Shown here piece by piece: positions 1 to 8,955 of a stretch of DNA of 64,000 bases. The stretch is from contig UQLQ01000008.1 of the NCBI GenBank assembly GCA_900541905.1, positions 1 through 64,000 of the forward strand. The letters are read 5' to 3'. Numbering within the stretch: the stretch's first letter is position 1; each line of letters opens with the position of its first letter. The notes below the pieces were generated by a model that saw only the letters and a list, made by a program, of their open reading frames with translations, did no database searches and had not been told where the DNA came from. Made by a program: the position numbers and the translations under genes. The DNA is from an uncultured Oscillospiraceae bacterium. GTDB taxonomy: Bacteria; Bacillota; Clostridia; Oscillospirales; Acutalibacteraceae.

Positions 1-947
1 TTCACCATATTATCAATGGCAGAAATGGCAACCAGAGTGTTTGCGTGTTCGTCTACATGGACAGAAATATCGCAGAAATTGGTATACTGCACATGTTTAA
101 TATTGGCTACACTGCCTTTTGGCAGCATACGTACAAAGTATTCCTGTTGATAACGTCGTCCATACACATAACGAACCTGTTCTTCTGTTACACCTTCTTT
201 TAGTGTAGCATAGCATGTTGCCAAAATACCACGGCTAACCGGCAGCAAGTGGGGAACAAACGTTAATTTTACCGGATTTGGAGCATAACAAGATAATGTT
301 TGTTCTATCTCAGGCGTATGACGATGAGCCGCTACCTTGTATGCGGTAAAGCCCTCATTACAATCCGGAAAATGGGTGGTTTGGGTAGGTTTTCTTCCTG
401 CACCTGTAGTACCAGACTTACAATCTGCAATGATATGGTCTGTTTCAATCAATCCCGCTTCCATGGCAGGCACAATAGCCAAAGGAACCGCTGTTGCATA
501 ACAGCCCGGATTTGCAATTAAGCTTTTTCCTCTGATAAACGGGCGGAACAATTCCGGCAATCCGTACACAGCTTGCTCATGTAACGCTTTATCAAGAAAT
601 TCACAGCCATACCAAGTTTTATAAGTTTCTTCATCCTCGAGGCGGAAATCAGCGCCTAAATCAATAAAGAATTTCATACGTTTGGCACAGGCTGCTGCCA
701 GTTCTTGAGATAATCCGTGAGGCAATGCGGCAAATACAACGTCGCATTTTTCCACCACTTCTTCCTGGTTTTTGCAAACCATATCGCATAATCCAAGATA
801 AGAAGGATATACTTCACTTAATTTTTGCCCTTCAAAGGTGACCGAACTGATTGCAGTCAGCTTTGCATAAGGGTGGTTTAATAAAAGTCTTACCAATTCG
901 GCGCCTGCATATCCGGTTGCGCCGACAACTCCAACTTTAATTTCCAT
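1..947 (-). CDS. argC: N-acetyl-gamma-glutamyl-phosphate reductase (3' end beyond the window)
   Basis: NADPH-dependent reduction of N-acetylglutamyl phosphate to the semialdehyde, the third step of arginine synthesis in the cytoplasm. The ATG at 947 opens a frame with an N-terminal Rossmann motif (VGVVGATGYAGAE, residues about 5-17) and the catalytic cysteine in NPGCYATA (Cys149). The frame is open to base 1, so the C-terminus is cut off by the window edge. It lies about 30 bases downstream of argH on the same strand and is probably the third gene of the argG-argH-argC transcript. Family assignment is secure. Confidence 0.95.
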   Translation of the reverse strand, partial: MEIKVGVVGATGYAGAELVRLLLNHPYAKLTAISSVTFEGQKLSEVYPSYLGLCDMVCKNQEEVVEKCDVVFAALPHGLSQELAAACAKRMKFFIDLGADFRLEDEETYKTWYGCEFLDKALHEQAVYGLPELFRPFIRGKSLIANPGCYATAVPLAIVPAMEAGLIETDHIIADCKSGTTGAGRKPTQTTHFPDCNEGFTAYKVAAHRHTPEIEQTLSCYAPNPVKLTFVPHLLPVSRGILATCYATLKEGVTEEQVRYVYGRRYQQEYFVRMLPKGSVANIKHVQYTNFCDISVHVDEHANTLVAISAIDNMV

Positions 948-977
948 TGATTTGCCTGCCTTTCACCATTGTGCCGG

Positions 978-2351
978 TTATTTTCCCAGCAAGTTCAATA
1001 CTCGTTTTGCCTGCATCTCTACATTTTCGGGAGCAGGAGCACCTAACACATTGCGTCCGTTTACACAGCGTTCCAAAGAGATTGCATCATAAATACCTTC
1101 ATCAAAAGTATCACACACCGCTTTATAATCTTCCAGCGGCAGTGTTTCCAGTGTTAAATTTTGTTCAATACACTGCGCAACCAATGTGCCGGTTATTTTA
1201 TAGGCATCGCGGAATGCTAAGCCTTTATTCACCAAGTAATCCGCACAGTCTGTGGCATTGATAAATCCGCGTGCTGCGGCATTTCGCATATTTTCGGGCA
1301 GCACCTTCATGGTGTCTACCATAGGAATAAATGCAGTCAGGCACATTCTTAAGGTATCTACTGCGTCAAAAATCGCCTCTTTGTCTTCCTGCATGTCCTT
1401 GTTATATGCCAAAGGCAATCCTTTCAGCATGGTCAGTAATGTGACAACATCTCCAATGACTCTGCCGGATTTACCGCGCACCAATTCAGCAATATCGGGA
1501 TTTTTCTTTTGCGGCATAATGCTGGAACCTGTAGAAAAGGCGTCATCCAGTTCCACAAATTTAAATTCCCAAGAACACCATAAAATGATTTCTTCTGAAA
1601 AACGAGATAGGTGTACCATAGCCAAAGCAATGGCAGAAGCAATTTCCACACAGAAATCACGGTCTGCAACACTGTCTAAGCTGTTATTGGTAACCCTGGA
1701 AAAGCCCAATAATTCAGCAGTCATGCTTCGGTTTAGTGGATACGTAGTACCTGCCAATGCACCCGCTCCCAACGGAAGTTCGTCCATACGCGCTTTGGCA
1801 TCTTTCAAACGGCCAAGGTCACGCAGGAACATCTCTGCATAAGCCATTAAGTGATGACCAAATGTAATGGGCTGCGCACGCTGTAAGTGGGTATATCCCG
1901 GCATAACATCGCCTTTATGAGTCATCGCCTTTTTACAAAGCACTGTTACCAATTCTTCAATTTGGCTATATAATGCATCACATTCCTTTTTCAAGTATAA
2001 ACGTACATCCAATGCCACTTGGTCGTTACGGCTGCGTGCAGTATGCAGACGTTTTCCGGAAACACCAATACGCTGAGTCAACTCTCCTTCTACAAAGGTG
2101 TGTACATCTTCCGCATTTGGGTCAATAGGTAATGTTTCGTTCTGAATATCTTTATAAATTTGTTCCAGCTCTTTACAAATTAGTTCTGCTTCTGATTGCT
2201 CAATAATTCCGCAAGCACCTAACATGGTTGCATGGGCAATGCTGCCCTTGATATCTTCCTCAATCATTCGGCTGTCGAATTTTATGGAAGAGTTAAAGTC
2301 ATTTGTTTTTTGATCAATCTCTTTTGAAAAACGTCCTGCCCATAGCTTCAT
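978..2351 (-). CDS. argH: argininosuccinate lyase
   Basis: Cleaves argininosuccinate to arginine and fumarate, the last step of arginine synthesis. The 457 residues match the usual family length. The fumarase/aspartase superfamily signature GSSIMPQKKNPD lies near residue 280 and carries the mobile catalytic serine loop. The N-terminal KLWAGRFS and TARSRNDQVALD segments are also typical. The gene starts 27 bases after argG, which precedes it in the transcript, and is followed closely by argC. Nothing looks broken. Confidence 0.97.
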   Translation of the reverse strand: MKLWAGRFSKEIDQKTNDFNSSIKFDSRMIEEDIKGSIAHATMLGACGIIEQSEAELICKELEQIYKDIQNETLPIDPNAEDVHTFVEGELTQRIGVSGKRLHTARSRNDQVALDVRLYLKKECDALYSQIEELVTVLCKKAMTHKGDVMPGYTHLQRAQPITFGHHLMAYAEMFLRDLGRLKDAKARMDELPLGAGALAGTTYPLNRSMTAELLGFSRVTNNSLDSVADRDFCVEIASAIALAMVHLSRFSEEIILWCSWEFKFVELDDAFSTGSSIMPQKKNPDIAELVRGKSGRVIGDVVTLLTMLKGLPLAYNKDMQEDKEAIFDAVDTLRMCLTAFIPMVDTMKVLPENMRNAAARGFINATDCADYLVNKGLAFRDAYKITGTLVAQCIEQNLTLETLPLEDYKAVCDTFDEGIYDAISLERCVNGRNVLGAPAPENVEMQAKRVLNLLGK

Positions 2352-2378
2352 GCCGGGAGCCCTCCTTATGGATTATCC

Positions 2379-3596
2379 TTAATTGAATTTACGTCCTTTT
2401 TTTGCCTGGATTTTCATAGACAAACCAAACAAGTTAATGAAACCTGCAGCGTCTGCTTGATTGTAAACTTCATCTTCATCAAAGGTTGCGGTATCTTCAT
2501 CATATAGAGAATATGGAGATGTCATACCTGCATCAATGATATTGCCTTTGTACAATTTCAGTTTGACATCGCCTGTTACATATTCCTGAGTGCTGTCTAC
2601 AAATGCGGATAAAGCTTCTCTTAATGGAGTATACCATTTACCGTCGTATACCAATTCACCGAAGGTAATAGCAACTTGTTGTTTATAATGGAAGGTATCT
2701 TTATCCAAGCACATTTCTTCCAATTTATTGTGTGCATGATACAAAATAGTACCGCCGGGAGTTTCATAAACACCGCGGGATTTCATGCCAACCAATCTGT
2801 TCTCTAAAATATCCGCAATACCAATACCGTTTGCGCCGCCCAATTGATTTAATTTTGCCATAACTTCAAGAGCATTCATGTTAACGCCGTCAATTGCAGT
2901 TGGAATTCCTTTTTCAAAGTGAATGGTTACATAAGTTGCAACGTCCGGAGCCTGTTCCGGAGAAACGCCCAATTCCAGAATTTCATTGTATTTTGGTTCG
3001 TTTGCAGGGTCTTCCAAATCCAATCCTTCATGAGATAAGTGCCATAGGTTTTTATCTTTGGAATAATTGGTTTCCCTTGTAATTTTCAAAGGAATATTGC
3101 GAGCCTCTGCATAGGCAATTTCTTCTTCTCTGGATTTGATATCCCACTCTCTCCAAGGAGCAATGATTTTAATATCCGGGTCAAATGCACGAATGGACAA
3201 CTCAAAACGAACTTGGTCGTTGCCTTTTCCTGTGCAGCCGTGGCAAATTGCGTCTGCGCCTTCTTTTTTTGCAATTTCAACCAGTCTTTTCGCAATCAAA
3301 GGTCTTGCAAAAGAAGTACCCAATAAATATCTGCCCTCATAAGCAGCGTTTGCTTTTAACGTAGGCCAAATATATTCTTCAATCAATTCTTTTCTCATGT
3401 CTTCAATGTACAATTTAGAAGCGCCTGTTTTGATTGCTTTTTCGTTTAAGCCCTCCAATTCATCTTCTTGGCCAAGGTCAGCAGAAACTGCGATTACTTC
3501 GCAATTATCATAGTTTTCTTTCAACCATGGAATAATGATAGAGGTATCCAAACCTCCTGAATATGCAAGTACTACTTTTTTAATTTGTTGTGCCAT
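2379..3596 (-). CDS. argG: argininosuccinate synthase
   Basis: ATP-dependent condensation of citrulline and aspartate to argininosuccinate. The 405-residue protein opens with the PP-loop ATP-binding motif AYSGGLDTSI (about residues 10-19) and contains the conserved GCTGKGNDQVRFE segment near residue 120. It is the first gene of the arginine cluster. A promoter and an ARG-box-like site lie upstream at 3636-3685, so repression by an ArgR/AhrC-type regulator is likely. The length is normal for a bacterial ArgG. Confidence 0.97.
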   Translation of the reverse strand: MAQQIKKVVLAYSGGLDTSIIIPWLKENYDNCEVIAVSADLGQEDELEGLNEKAIKTGASKLYIEDMRKELIEEYIWPTLKANAAYEGRYLLGTSFARPLIAKRLVEIAKKEGADAICHGCTGKGNDQVRFELSIRAFDPDIKIIAPWREWDIKSREEEIAYAEARNIPLKITRETNYSKDKNLWHLSHEGLDLEDPANEPKYNEILELGVSPEQAPDVATYVTIHFEKGIPTAIDGVNMNALEVMAKLNQLGGANGIGIADILENRLVGMKSRGVYETPGGTILYHAHNKLEEMCLDKDTFHYKQQVAITFGELVYDGKWYTPLREALSAFVDSTQEYVTGDVKLKLYKGNIIDAGMTSPYSLYDEDTATFDEDEVYNQADAAGFINLFGLSMKIQAKKGRKFN

Positions 3597-3635
3597 ATCT
3601 ATGCTCCTTTTTATCCGTTATAAAATATAAGTATT

Positions 3636-3685
3636 ATTATACGCTTCTGATTGTATATTACAAGGACGTAATGTATAATTATTCA
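3636..3685 (-). promoter_or_regulatory. argG promoter with ARG-box-like operator
   Basis: On the minus strand a -35 TTGTAA (3658-3663) and -10 TATAAT (3636-3641) are 16 bases apart and point into argG. Immediately upstream, TGAATAATTATACA (3672-3685) fits the 14-base ARG-box core TGAATWWWWATTCA with one mismatch. The gene context supports arginine-dependent control. The regulator gene is not in this window. Confidence 0.6.
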
Positions 3686-3878
3686 ATTTTGATAAAATTT
3701 TCATATCATGACAAAATTCATATGATTTTTACGGTTTCCTTGTAGAAAATGCAATACATTCGAAAAGAAACTGAGAATTCATAGCGAACAGTTGCAAACT
3801 TTACTGAGAATCTGTAATATAATAAATAAGGTTACGATTGTATAAAAATTGATAAACAACGATATGGAGGGTACCAAC

Positions 3879-4385
3879 ATGTCTTTAAAACCAATTGATC
3901 CAAAAACATTAGAATTAAATCCTTTTACAACCATTGGAACAGAGTGGATGCTATTAACCGCGGGAAATGAAGATAAACATAACACCATGACCGTCAGCTG
4001 GGGCGGCTTGGGCGTGCTGTGGAGAAAAAATGTCACTTATGTTTTTGTGCGTCCGCAGCGTTATACTATGGAGTTTATGGATCGCGAAGAGTATTACTCA
4101 TTGTGTGTATTTGACGAAAACTACAAAAATGCTTTAAAATTATGCGGCACTAAATCCGGCAGAGAAATAGACAAAGATAAAGAAACCGGTCTGACTGTCA
4201 TGTTTGACCAAGCAGCGCCTTATTATGCTGAAGCAAAACTGGTTTTTATCTGCAAAAAGATGTCTAAACAAAAAATGGATCCCAGCTCATTTATAGATAG
4301 CACCATTGATGAAACGTTCTATAAAGAAAAAGATTATCACGAAGTGTTTGTCGGTGATATTGTAACTATCTTAAAGCGTGATTAA
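3879..4385 (+). CDS. flavin reductase-like domain protein
   Basis: A 168-residue protein of the FMN-binding flavin reductase-like/flavoredoxin type. The segment HNTMTVSWGGLGVLWRKNV followed by VFVRPQRYT (residues about 37-65) is the family's flavin-binding core. The ATG at 3879 follows GGAGGG at the right distance; an in-frame TTG ten codons earlier has no ribosome site. It is monocistronic and ends at a strong terminator (4401-4429). The electron donor and acceptor cannot be read from sequence. Confidence 0.85.
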   Translation: MSLKPIDPKTLELNPFTTIGTEWMLLTAGNEDKHNTMTVSWGGLGVLWRKNVTYVFVRPQRYTMEFMDREEYYSLCVFDENYKNALKLCGTKSGREIDKDKETGLTVMFDQAAPYYAEAKLVFICKKMSKQKMDPSSFIDSTIDETFYKEKDYHEVFVGDIVTILKRD

Positions 4386-4400
4386 ACTAACCTTTACTGA

Positions 4401-4429
4401 AAAAGCACTTCATTCAGAAGTGCTTTTTT
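4401..4429 (+). terminator. Rho-independent terminator after the flavin reductase-like gene
   Basis: AAAAGCACTTC (4401-4411) pairs with GAAGTGCTTTT around a 5-base loop and is followed by a T run. It separates the flavin reductase-like gene from the HxlR regulator. Confidence 0.85.
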
Positions 4430-4445
4430 GCTAGGAGACATTATT

Positions 4446-4829
4446 ATGAAAATCAGAGACGTTTATACTTGTCCATTGGAACTGACACATGACATGATAA
4501 AGGGAAAATGGAAACCAATTATTCTATGGAGACTACGACTTGGTCCTACTTCCCTGTCAAAATTAGAACGTGACATTGACGGCATTACACAAAAAATGCT
4601 ACTGGAACACCTGAAAGAATTGACGGAACTTGGTTTTGTTGCAAAGCATGTTTATGAAGGTTATCCTTTAAGGGTAGAATATTATCTTACAAAGTCGCAG
4701 GGAGAAAAGATTTTATCTGCTCTAAAAATTATGCAGGAAATTGGAATCGACTACATGCTGGAACATGGTATGAAAGACATTCTGATTGAAAAAGGATTAA
4801 TAGAAGCACACCCACAAAAAAGTAAGTAA
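4446..4829 (+). CDS. HxlR-family winged-helix transcriptional regulator
   Basis: A 127-residue one-domain regulator. The family pattern is clear: a cysteine near the N-terminus (VYTCPLELTHDMIKGKWK), then a winged helix with the recognition segment DIDGITQKMLLEHLKELTELG (about residues 42-62). Members sense small molecules or oxidation and control neighbouring genes. The ATG at 4446 follows AGGAG. The PEBP gene lies 60 bases downstream and, with the flavin reductase-like gene upstream, is a candidate target. Confidence 0.88.
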   Translation: MKIRDVYTCPLELTHDMIKGKWKPIILWRLRLGPTSLSKLERDIDGITQKMLLEHLKELTELGFVAKHVYEGYPLRVEYYLTKSQGEKILSALKIMQEIGIDYMLEHGMKDILIEKGLIEAHPQKSK

Positions 4830-4890
4830 TTTACGAAACTGATATACTGCCATATAATAAACCCATTAAATCAATTTGGAGGTTATCAAT

Positions 4891-5391
4891 ATGAAAGTAA
4901 TCAGTCATGGAATTATAAACGGTATCATTGAAGATAAGTATGGTAAGCGCGGAACACTGAATGAAAATGGAATGCCTATTTATTCTTTGCCTTTTGAAAT
5001 TTTGGACGCTCCACAGGGAACAAAGAGTTTTGCCCTGTTACTGGAAGATAAAGACGCCTTCCCTGTCAGCGGAGGATTTTCATGGGTCCACTGGGTAGCA
5101 TGCAATATTACCAGAACTAAAATAGAGGAAAACGAAAGCCAGAATGCGTCAGATTTTATCCAAGGACTAAACAGTTGGATTAGCATGCAGGGAGGGCAGC
5201 AAAGTAAAGAGTTGTCCGCATACTATGGAGGAATGGCTCCGCCAAACGAACCGCATATTTATGAACTGCATGTTTATGCATTAGACTGCATGCTGGATTT
5301 AGAAAACGGCTTTATGATGCACGAAATGTTCCGTAAGATGGAGGGACATGTGCTGGATTCCTTTACTTTAAAAGGAAAATACAGCAATTGA
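4891..5391 (+). CDS. YbhB/YbcL-type phosphatidylethanolamine-binding protein (PEBP)
   Basis: A 166-residue bacterial PEBP (RKIP-like) protein. The conserved ligand-pocket pieces are visible: SFALLLEDKDAF near residue 45, WVHWVACNI near residue 63, and a PPNEPHIYELHVYALD segment near 117-132. No signal peptide is seen, so it is cytoplasmic. The ATG at 4891 follows GGAGG; the earlier in-frame TTG has no spacing for a ribosome site. Its end overlaps the start of the next small gene. The physiological ligand is unknown. Confidence 0.88.
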   Translation: MKVISHGIINGIIEDKYGKRGTLNENGMPIYSLPFEILDAPQGTKSFALLLEDKDAFPVSGGFSWVHWVACNITRTKIEENESQNASDFIQGLNSWISMQGGQQSKELSAYYGGMAPPNEPHIYELHVYALDCMLDLENGFMMHEMFRKMEGHVLDSFTLKGKYSN

Positions 5392-5648
5392 GTATTTTTG
5401 AAGCAATTATGCTCCTTTGTTTTGGAGCAGCATGGCCATTTTCCATTGTAAGGTCAATTCGTTCTAAATCCACTAACGGAAAAAGTCTGGTATTTCTCAT
5501 CGTTCTGATATTAGGTTATATTGCAGGCATTATCAATAAATTACTTTATCATAACGATATTGTTCTTTATTTATACATTCTCAATTTAATTATGGTATCG
5601 ACCGACGCGATACTATGGCTACGAAATAAAAAATTAGAGTGTAAATAA
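5388..5648 (+). CDS. small PQ-loop-like membrane protein
   Basis: An 86-residue protein with three hydrophobic segments (about residues 5-21, 30-50 and 56-76). The AAWPFSIVRSIRSKSTNGKS turn after the first helix resembles a PQ-loop/SemiSWEET half-transporter, here with a tryptophan-proline in place of the usual proline-glutamine. The TTG start at 5388 overlaps the stop of the PEBP gene, which implies translational coupling. No substrate can be assigned. Confidence 0.65.
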   Translation: MSIFEAIMLLCFGAAWPFSIVRSIRSKSTNGKSLVFLIVLILGYIAGIINKLLYHNDIVLYLYILNLIMVSTDAILWLRNKKLECK

Positions 5649-5863
5649 GTGCATTCATCTTACCAATAGATTAACAGACGAGATTTCTTACAAATATTGT
5701 AAGAAATCTCGTTTTGATATAAGCTGTTGTTCTATTTCTATTTGACTCTTTTTCACTATATTGTTTTACAAAGTAAACAGGTTTGAATAAATTCTATATA
5801 TTATGGTATAATTTGATAAATCTTTAGCAAACAAAAAACAATATAGCATAAAGGGGTAATAGG

Positions 5864-6460
5864 GTGAAACCAGCGTTAACCATACGGATTGCAGATATAT
5901 CAGATGCCGCTGCATTACTGGATATTTATGCACCATACGTAGAAAATACAGCAATTACATTTGAATATACCGTACCTACTATACGGGAATTTGAACACCG
6001 TATCTCCAATACTCTACAAACCTATCCATATTTAGTCGCTGAAATAGACAATGAAATTGTAGGCTATACTTATGCAAGCCCATTTCGAGAACGCTGTGCT
6101 TATCAATGGGCGGTTGAGGTTTCCATTTATGTGAAGAAAACAGCGAAAAAAATGGGGATAGGCAAAAAATTGTATCAAACATTGGAAACCATTTTAAGCT
6201 TCCAAAACATCACAAATTTGTATGCCTGTATTGCTGACACAAATGAAGAAGATTTTCATCTCACAAAAGACAGTATATTATTTCATCATCGTCTTGGCTA
6301 TCGTCAAATAGGAAAATGCACCCAATGCGGCTATAAGTTTCACCGTTGGTATGACATAGTTTGGATGGAGAAGCATATTCAACCTCATACAATACCGCCT
6401 GAGGATATAAAAACATTTAAAGAAATCCGTGAAATAGTAAAAACACAATATCATCTATAA
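5864..6460 (+). CDS. GNAT acetyltransferase, phosphinothricin/methionine-sulfoximine type
   Basis: A 198-residue cytoplasmic acetyl-CoA-dependent N-acetyltransferase. The N-terminal RIADISDAAALLDIYAPYVE and the later FEYTVPTIREFEHRI are hallmarks of the Pat/Bar/MnaT subfamily, and the acetyl-CoA pyrophosphate loop lies near AKKMGIGKKL (residues about 91-100). The C-terminus is about 25 residues longer than in a typical member. The start is GTG at 5864 after AAGGGG. It is transcribed alone and ends at a strong hairpin. Subfamily naming does not prove herbicide-type substrates. Confidence 0.82.
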   Translation: MKPALTIRIADISDAAALLDIYAPYVENTAITFEYTVPTIREFEHRISNTLQTYPYLVAEIDNEIVGYTYASPFRERCAYQWAVEVSIYVKKTAKKMGIGKKLYQTLETILSFQNITNLYACIADTNEEDFHLTKDSILFHHRLGYRQIGKCTQCGYKFHRWYDIVWMEKHIQPHTIPPEDIKTFKEIREIVKTQYHL

Positions 6461-6496
6461 AAAGAGAGTATGGATATAGTCCATACTCTCTTTTTT
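6461..6496. terminator. bidirectional terminator between convergent GNAT genes
   Basis: AAAGAGAGTATGGA (6461-6474) pairs perfectly with TCCATACTCTCTTT around a 5-base loop. There are A and T runs on the two sides, so it can stop transcripts from both the plus-strand and minus-strand acetyltransferase genes. Confidence 0.9.
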
Positions 6497-6540
6497 CATT
6501 CATCAAACAGAAATACTGCAATTTGGTTAAAAGGAAAAAC

Positions 6541-6963
6541 CTACATACTCCATTCCATAGTAAATTCCATTTGGTCTGTTTCAGAATCCATTTGTTTCTT
6601 TTTGATTTGAAATCCCTCTTTAAAATAGAACCTCAGTGCAGATTGATTTTCCTCATATACCTGTAACGTAAGCGAAGAAAAAAATTGTTTTGCATGATTT
6701 AATAATTGTGTTCCTATCCTCTTGCCACGCATAGATTCCTCTACAAAGATTCCTTCAATATGATGCTCTGTTAATCCTATAAAGCCTTGTACTGAACCGT
6801 TTTTTTCGTATACATATACAGTGGACTGAGGCAATATCTCTTTTACTTGCTCAAAATGGTTTATCCAATATTCTTTTGGTATAAAAGAATGCGCTTGAAT
6901 ATTTGAAGTCAGCCAAATATTCATAACGGTATCTCTATCGCTTTGTGTGAATTTTCTTATCAT
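6541..6963 (-). CDS. GNAT-family N-acetyltransferase
   Basis: A 140-residue single-domain acetyltransferase. It starts with IRKFTQSDRDTVMNIWL, has a beta-strand GFIGL, then IEGIFVEESMRGKRIGTQLL (residues about 70-89) containing the acetyl-CoA loop, and ends with the YEENQSALRFYFKEGF signature. It resembles the YjaB/RimI-like small GNATs. Its stop lies close to the bidirectional terminator, and it lies 15 bases downstream of hflX on the same strand. The substrate is unknown. Confidence 0.82.
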   Translation of the reverse strand: MIRKFTQSDRDTVMNIWLTSNIQAHSFIPKEYWINHFEQVKEILPQSTVYVYEKNGSVQGFIGLTEHHIEGIFVEESMRGKRIGTQLLNHAKQFFSSLTLQVYEENQSALRFYFKEGFQIKKKQMDSETDQMEFTMEWSM

Positions 6964-6978
6964 TATCTAATTCTTAAA

Positions 6979-8238
6979 TTACTCTTCCCCCAAAATTGCA
7001 TAAGGCAATACCTGCTGCAATAAATCCGGGGTAACCATTGCAATAAGATGCAGACCTTCTTCCACATATTCCTCTTGCAGTACAGTACCATCTTTGCGAA
7101 TTTCAGCAGCAAGCCCGCTTTTGGAAAATGGTAATAATAATTCCACTTTGGTATTTTTCACAGGGAGATTTTCTTCAATAACCTCCAGTAAACGATCAAC
7201 ACCTTGTCCCGTAGCAGCACTGATTCTCACTGCACCGCCAATCATTGGCATATGGTTAATCCCAGGAACCAAATCGCATTTATTCAATACAGGAATAATT
7301 GGTCTGTCTTTACAGCCCAGCTCTTCCAATAGTGTTTTGGTTACAGTTAAGTGCACTTGTGATTCCGCGCTGGATGCATCACAAATATTTAAAATAATAT
7401 CTGCAGTTGCCGCTTGTTCCAAAGTGGATTTAAACGCCTGTACCAAATGGTGCGGAAGTCTGCGGACCAACCCAACCGTATCTATGAGCATTACGGTTTT
7501 TCCGCAAGGTAAGCGCAAAGCTCTCGCAGTTGGGTCCAGTGTTGCAAACAGCATGTCCTTTGCCAATACGCCTGCATCCGTTAAATAATTCATGAGTGTA
7601 CTTTTTCCAACGTTGGTATAGCCCACCAACGCCACTGTGACGGTACCGTCTTTTTTCCTTCTGCGATTGATTTGCTCTCTATGTTTTTCTACTTGCTCCA
7701 ATTGTTCTTTTAAAGCGTCTATCCTTCGATGAATATGGCGCTTGTCTGTTTCCAATTTGGTTTCACCGGGACCTCTGGTACCAATACCGCCTCCCAAACG
7801 AGACAGAGCAACACCTTTTCCGGTTAAACGTGGCAACATGTATTTGAGCTGTGCCAATTCCACTTGCAATTTGCCTTCTTTGGAAACGGCACGTGCTGCA
7901 AAAATATCCAAAATCAGCATTGTTCTGTCTATCACTCGGACATTTGTAATATCCTCTATATTCCGTATTTGTGTTGGAGACAATTCGCAGTCAAAAATCA
8001 ACAAATCAATCTCCTGTTTTTGGCAAATATCTGCAATTTCCTGAATCATACCTGAGCCAACACAGGTAGCAGTTTCATAAGCCGGTCTTTTTTGTGTCAT
8101 GGCTCCAAAGGGTTCTGCCCCCGCAGTTTTGGTAAGTTCGTATAATTCTGCCAAAGAAGCCTCTACATCATAACTTCCTGTATCTACCGCAACCAACAAA
8201 GCACGCTCTTGTTTCTCTGTATTTTCATGCAGTTCCAT
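6979..8238 (-). CDS. hflX: ribosome-associated GTPase HflX
   Basis: A 419-residue GTPase that in other bacteria splits stalled or heat-damaged 70S ribosomes. The N-terminal HflX domain precedes the coiled linker near IHRRIDALKEQLEQVEKHR. The G domain then shows GYTNVGKST (G1), DTVGLVRRLPHHLV (G3) and LNKCDLV (G4). The ATG at 8238 was chosen because GGGGGAACA precedes it; the open frame extends 22 codons upstream without a ribosome site. It lies just downstream of the phage-like operon but is an ordinary chromosomal gene. Confidence 0.93.
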   Translation of the reverse strand: MELHENTEKQERALLVAVDTGSYDVEASLAELYELTKTAGAEPFGAMTQKRPAYETATCVGSGMIQEIADICQKQEIDLLIFDCELSPTQIRNIEDITNVRVIDRTMLILDIFAARAVSKEGKLQVELAQLKYMLPRLTGKGVALSRLGGGIGTRGPGETKLETDKRHIHRRIDALKEQLEQVEKHREQINRRRKKDGTVTVALVGYTNVGKSTLMNYLTDAGVLAKDMLFATLDPTARALRLPCGKTVMLIDTVGLVRRLPHHLVQAFKSTLEQAATADIILNICDASSAESQVHLTVTKTLLEELGCKDRPIIPVLNKCDLVPGINHMPMIGGAVRISAATGQGVDRLLEVIEENLPVKNTKVELLLPFSKSGLAAEIRKDGTVLQEEYVEEGLHLIAMVTPDLLQQVLPYAILGEE

Positions 8239-8382
8239 TTGCTTGTTCCCCCTTTGTTTTGCCTGAACATTTCTGTACCAACACTTTAAATATTTTTTAA
8301 CCACTGTATTTCCTAAAAATGTTTATCTTAATGATAGTATAATAAAGCAGAAAATACAAGTAATTTCCTACTATTACGACAA

Positions 8383-8409
8383 TTGGGGCAATGCCAAACA
8401 TTGCCCCAA
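8383..8409. terminator. GC-rich hairpin at the end of the phage-like operon
   Basis: An 11-bp perfect inverted repeat (TTGGGGCAATG / CATTGCCCCAA) with a 5-base loop lies between the last baseplate gene and hflX. It lacks a clear T run on either strand, so termination strength is uncertain. Confidence 0.5.
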
Positions 8410-8468
8410 CCTGTTCTCCTATTTTATTTAACCCAAAACTTTAATACTTATACATTCAAACACTGAAA

Positions 8469-8954
8469 TTATTGAGTCTCGCTAGCAAATGTAACCGTAC
8501 ACTCTGCATGAGCAGGGATATAATCAGAAACAGCATTTTGCGTATCTTGCTGCGTTTGACTGCCTTTTACGGATAAAATCTGTACTGCTATTTGTTGTGT
8601 GCTTGGAGATTCGGTTACCTCAGCCTCAATCCCTCCTGATTTCAAGATATTTAAAAAGGCTGCTTTATTAAAAGAATTTACATCAATAGCACCGCGCATA
8701 CATAACAGTTCTCTTCTTTCTTCTTCCGTGCAGGAACTGAGATTTAGACCAAATAACAATTCTTTTTCCTCTAAACCATAAGAAACTGCTGTTGGAATCA
8801 ACGCTTCCTGCAATAATTCATCCAGTTGATCATGCAGTATTTTCAAACCGGCATCATAAGCTTTTAATTCTGCATATAGTCTGGCACTTTCTGTTATTTC
8901 ATAAATCCCGGTTGCAAGCAAAGCATTGTGCATTGCTGTAAATGAAACACTCAA
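8469..8954 (-). CDS. tail/baseplate protein, gpI/YmfQ (DUF2313)-like
   Basis: A 161-residue protein at the end of the phage-like operon. Its position directly after the gpJ gene and the N-terminal region (residues about 15-60, YEITESARLYAELKAYDAGL) suggest the YmfQ/XkdU-type protein that joins baseplate arms to fibres. Sequence support alone is moderate. The start is TTG at 8954, one base after the gpJ stop; an in-frame ATG seven codons later has no ribosome site. No tail-fibre gene follows, which is unusual for this position. Confidence 0.55.
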   Translation of the reverse strand: MSVSFTAMHNALLATGIYEITESARLYAELKAYDAGLKILHDQLDELLQEALIPTAVSYGLEEKELLFGLNLSSCTEEERRELLCMRGAIDVNSFNKAAFLNILKSGGIEAEVTESPSTQQIAVQILSVKGSQTQQDTQNAVSDYIPAHAECTVTFASETQ

Positions 8955-8955
8955 A

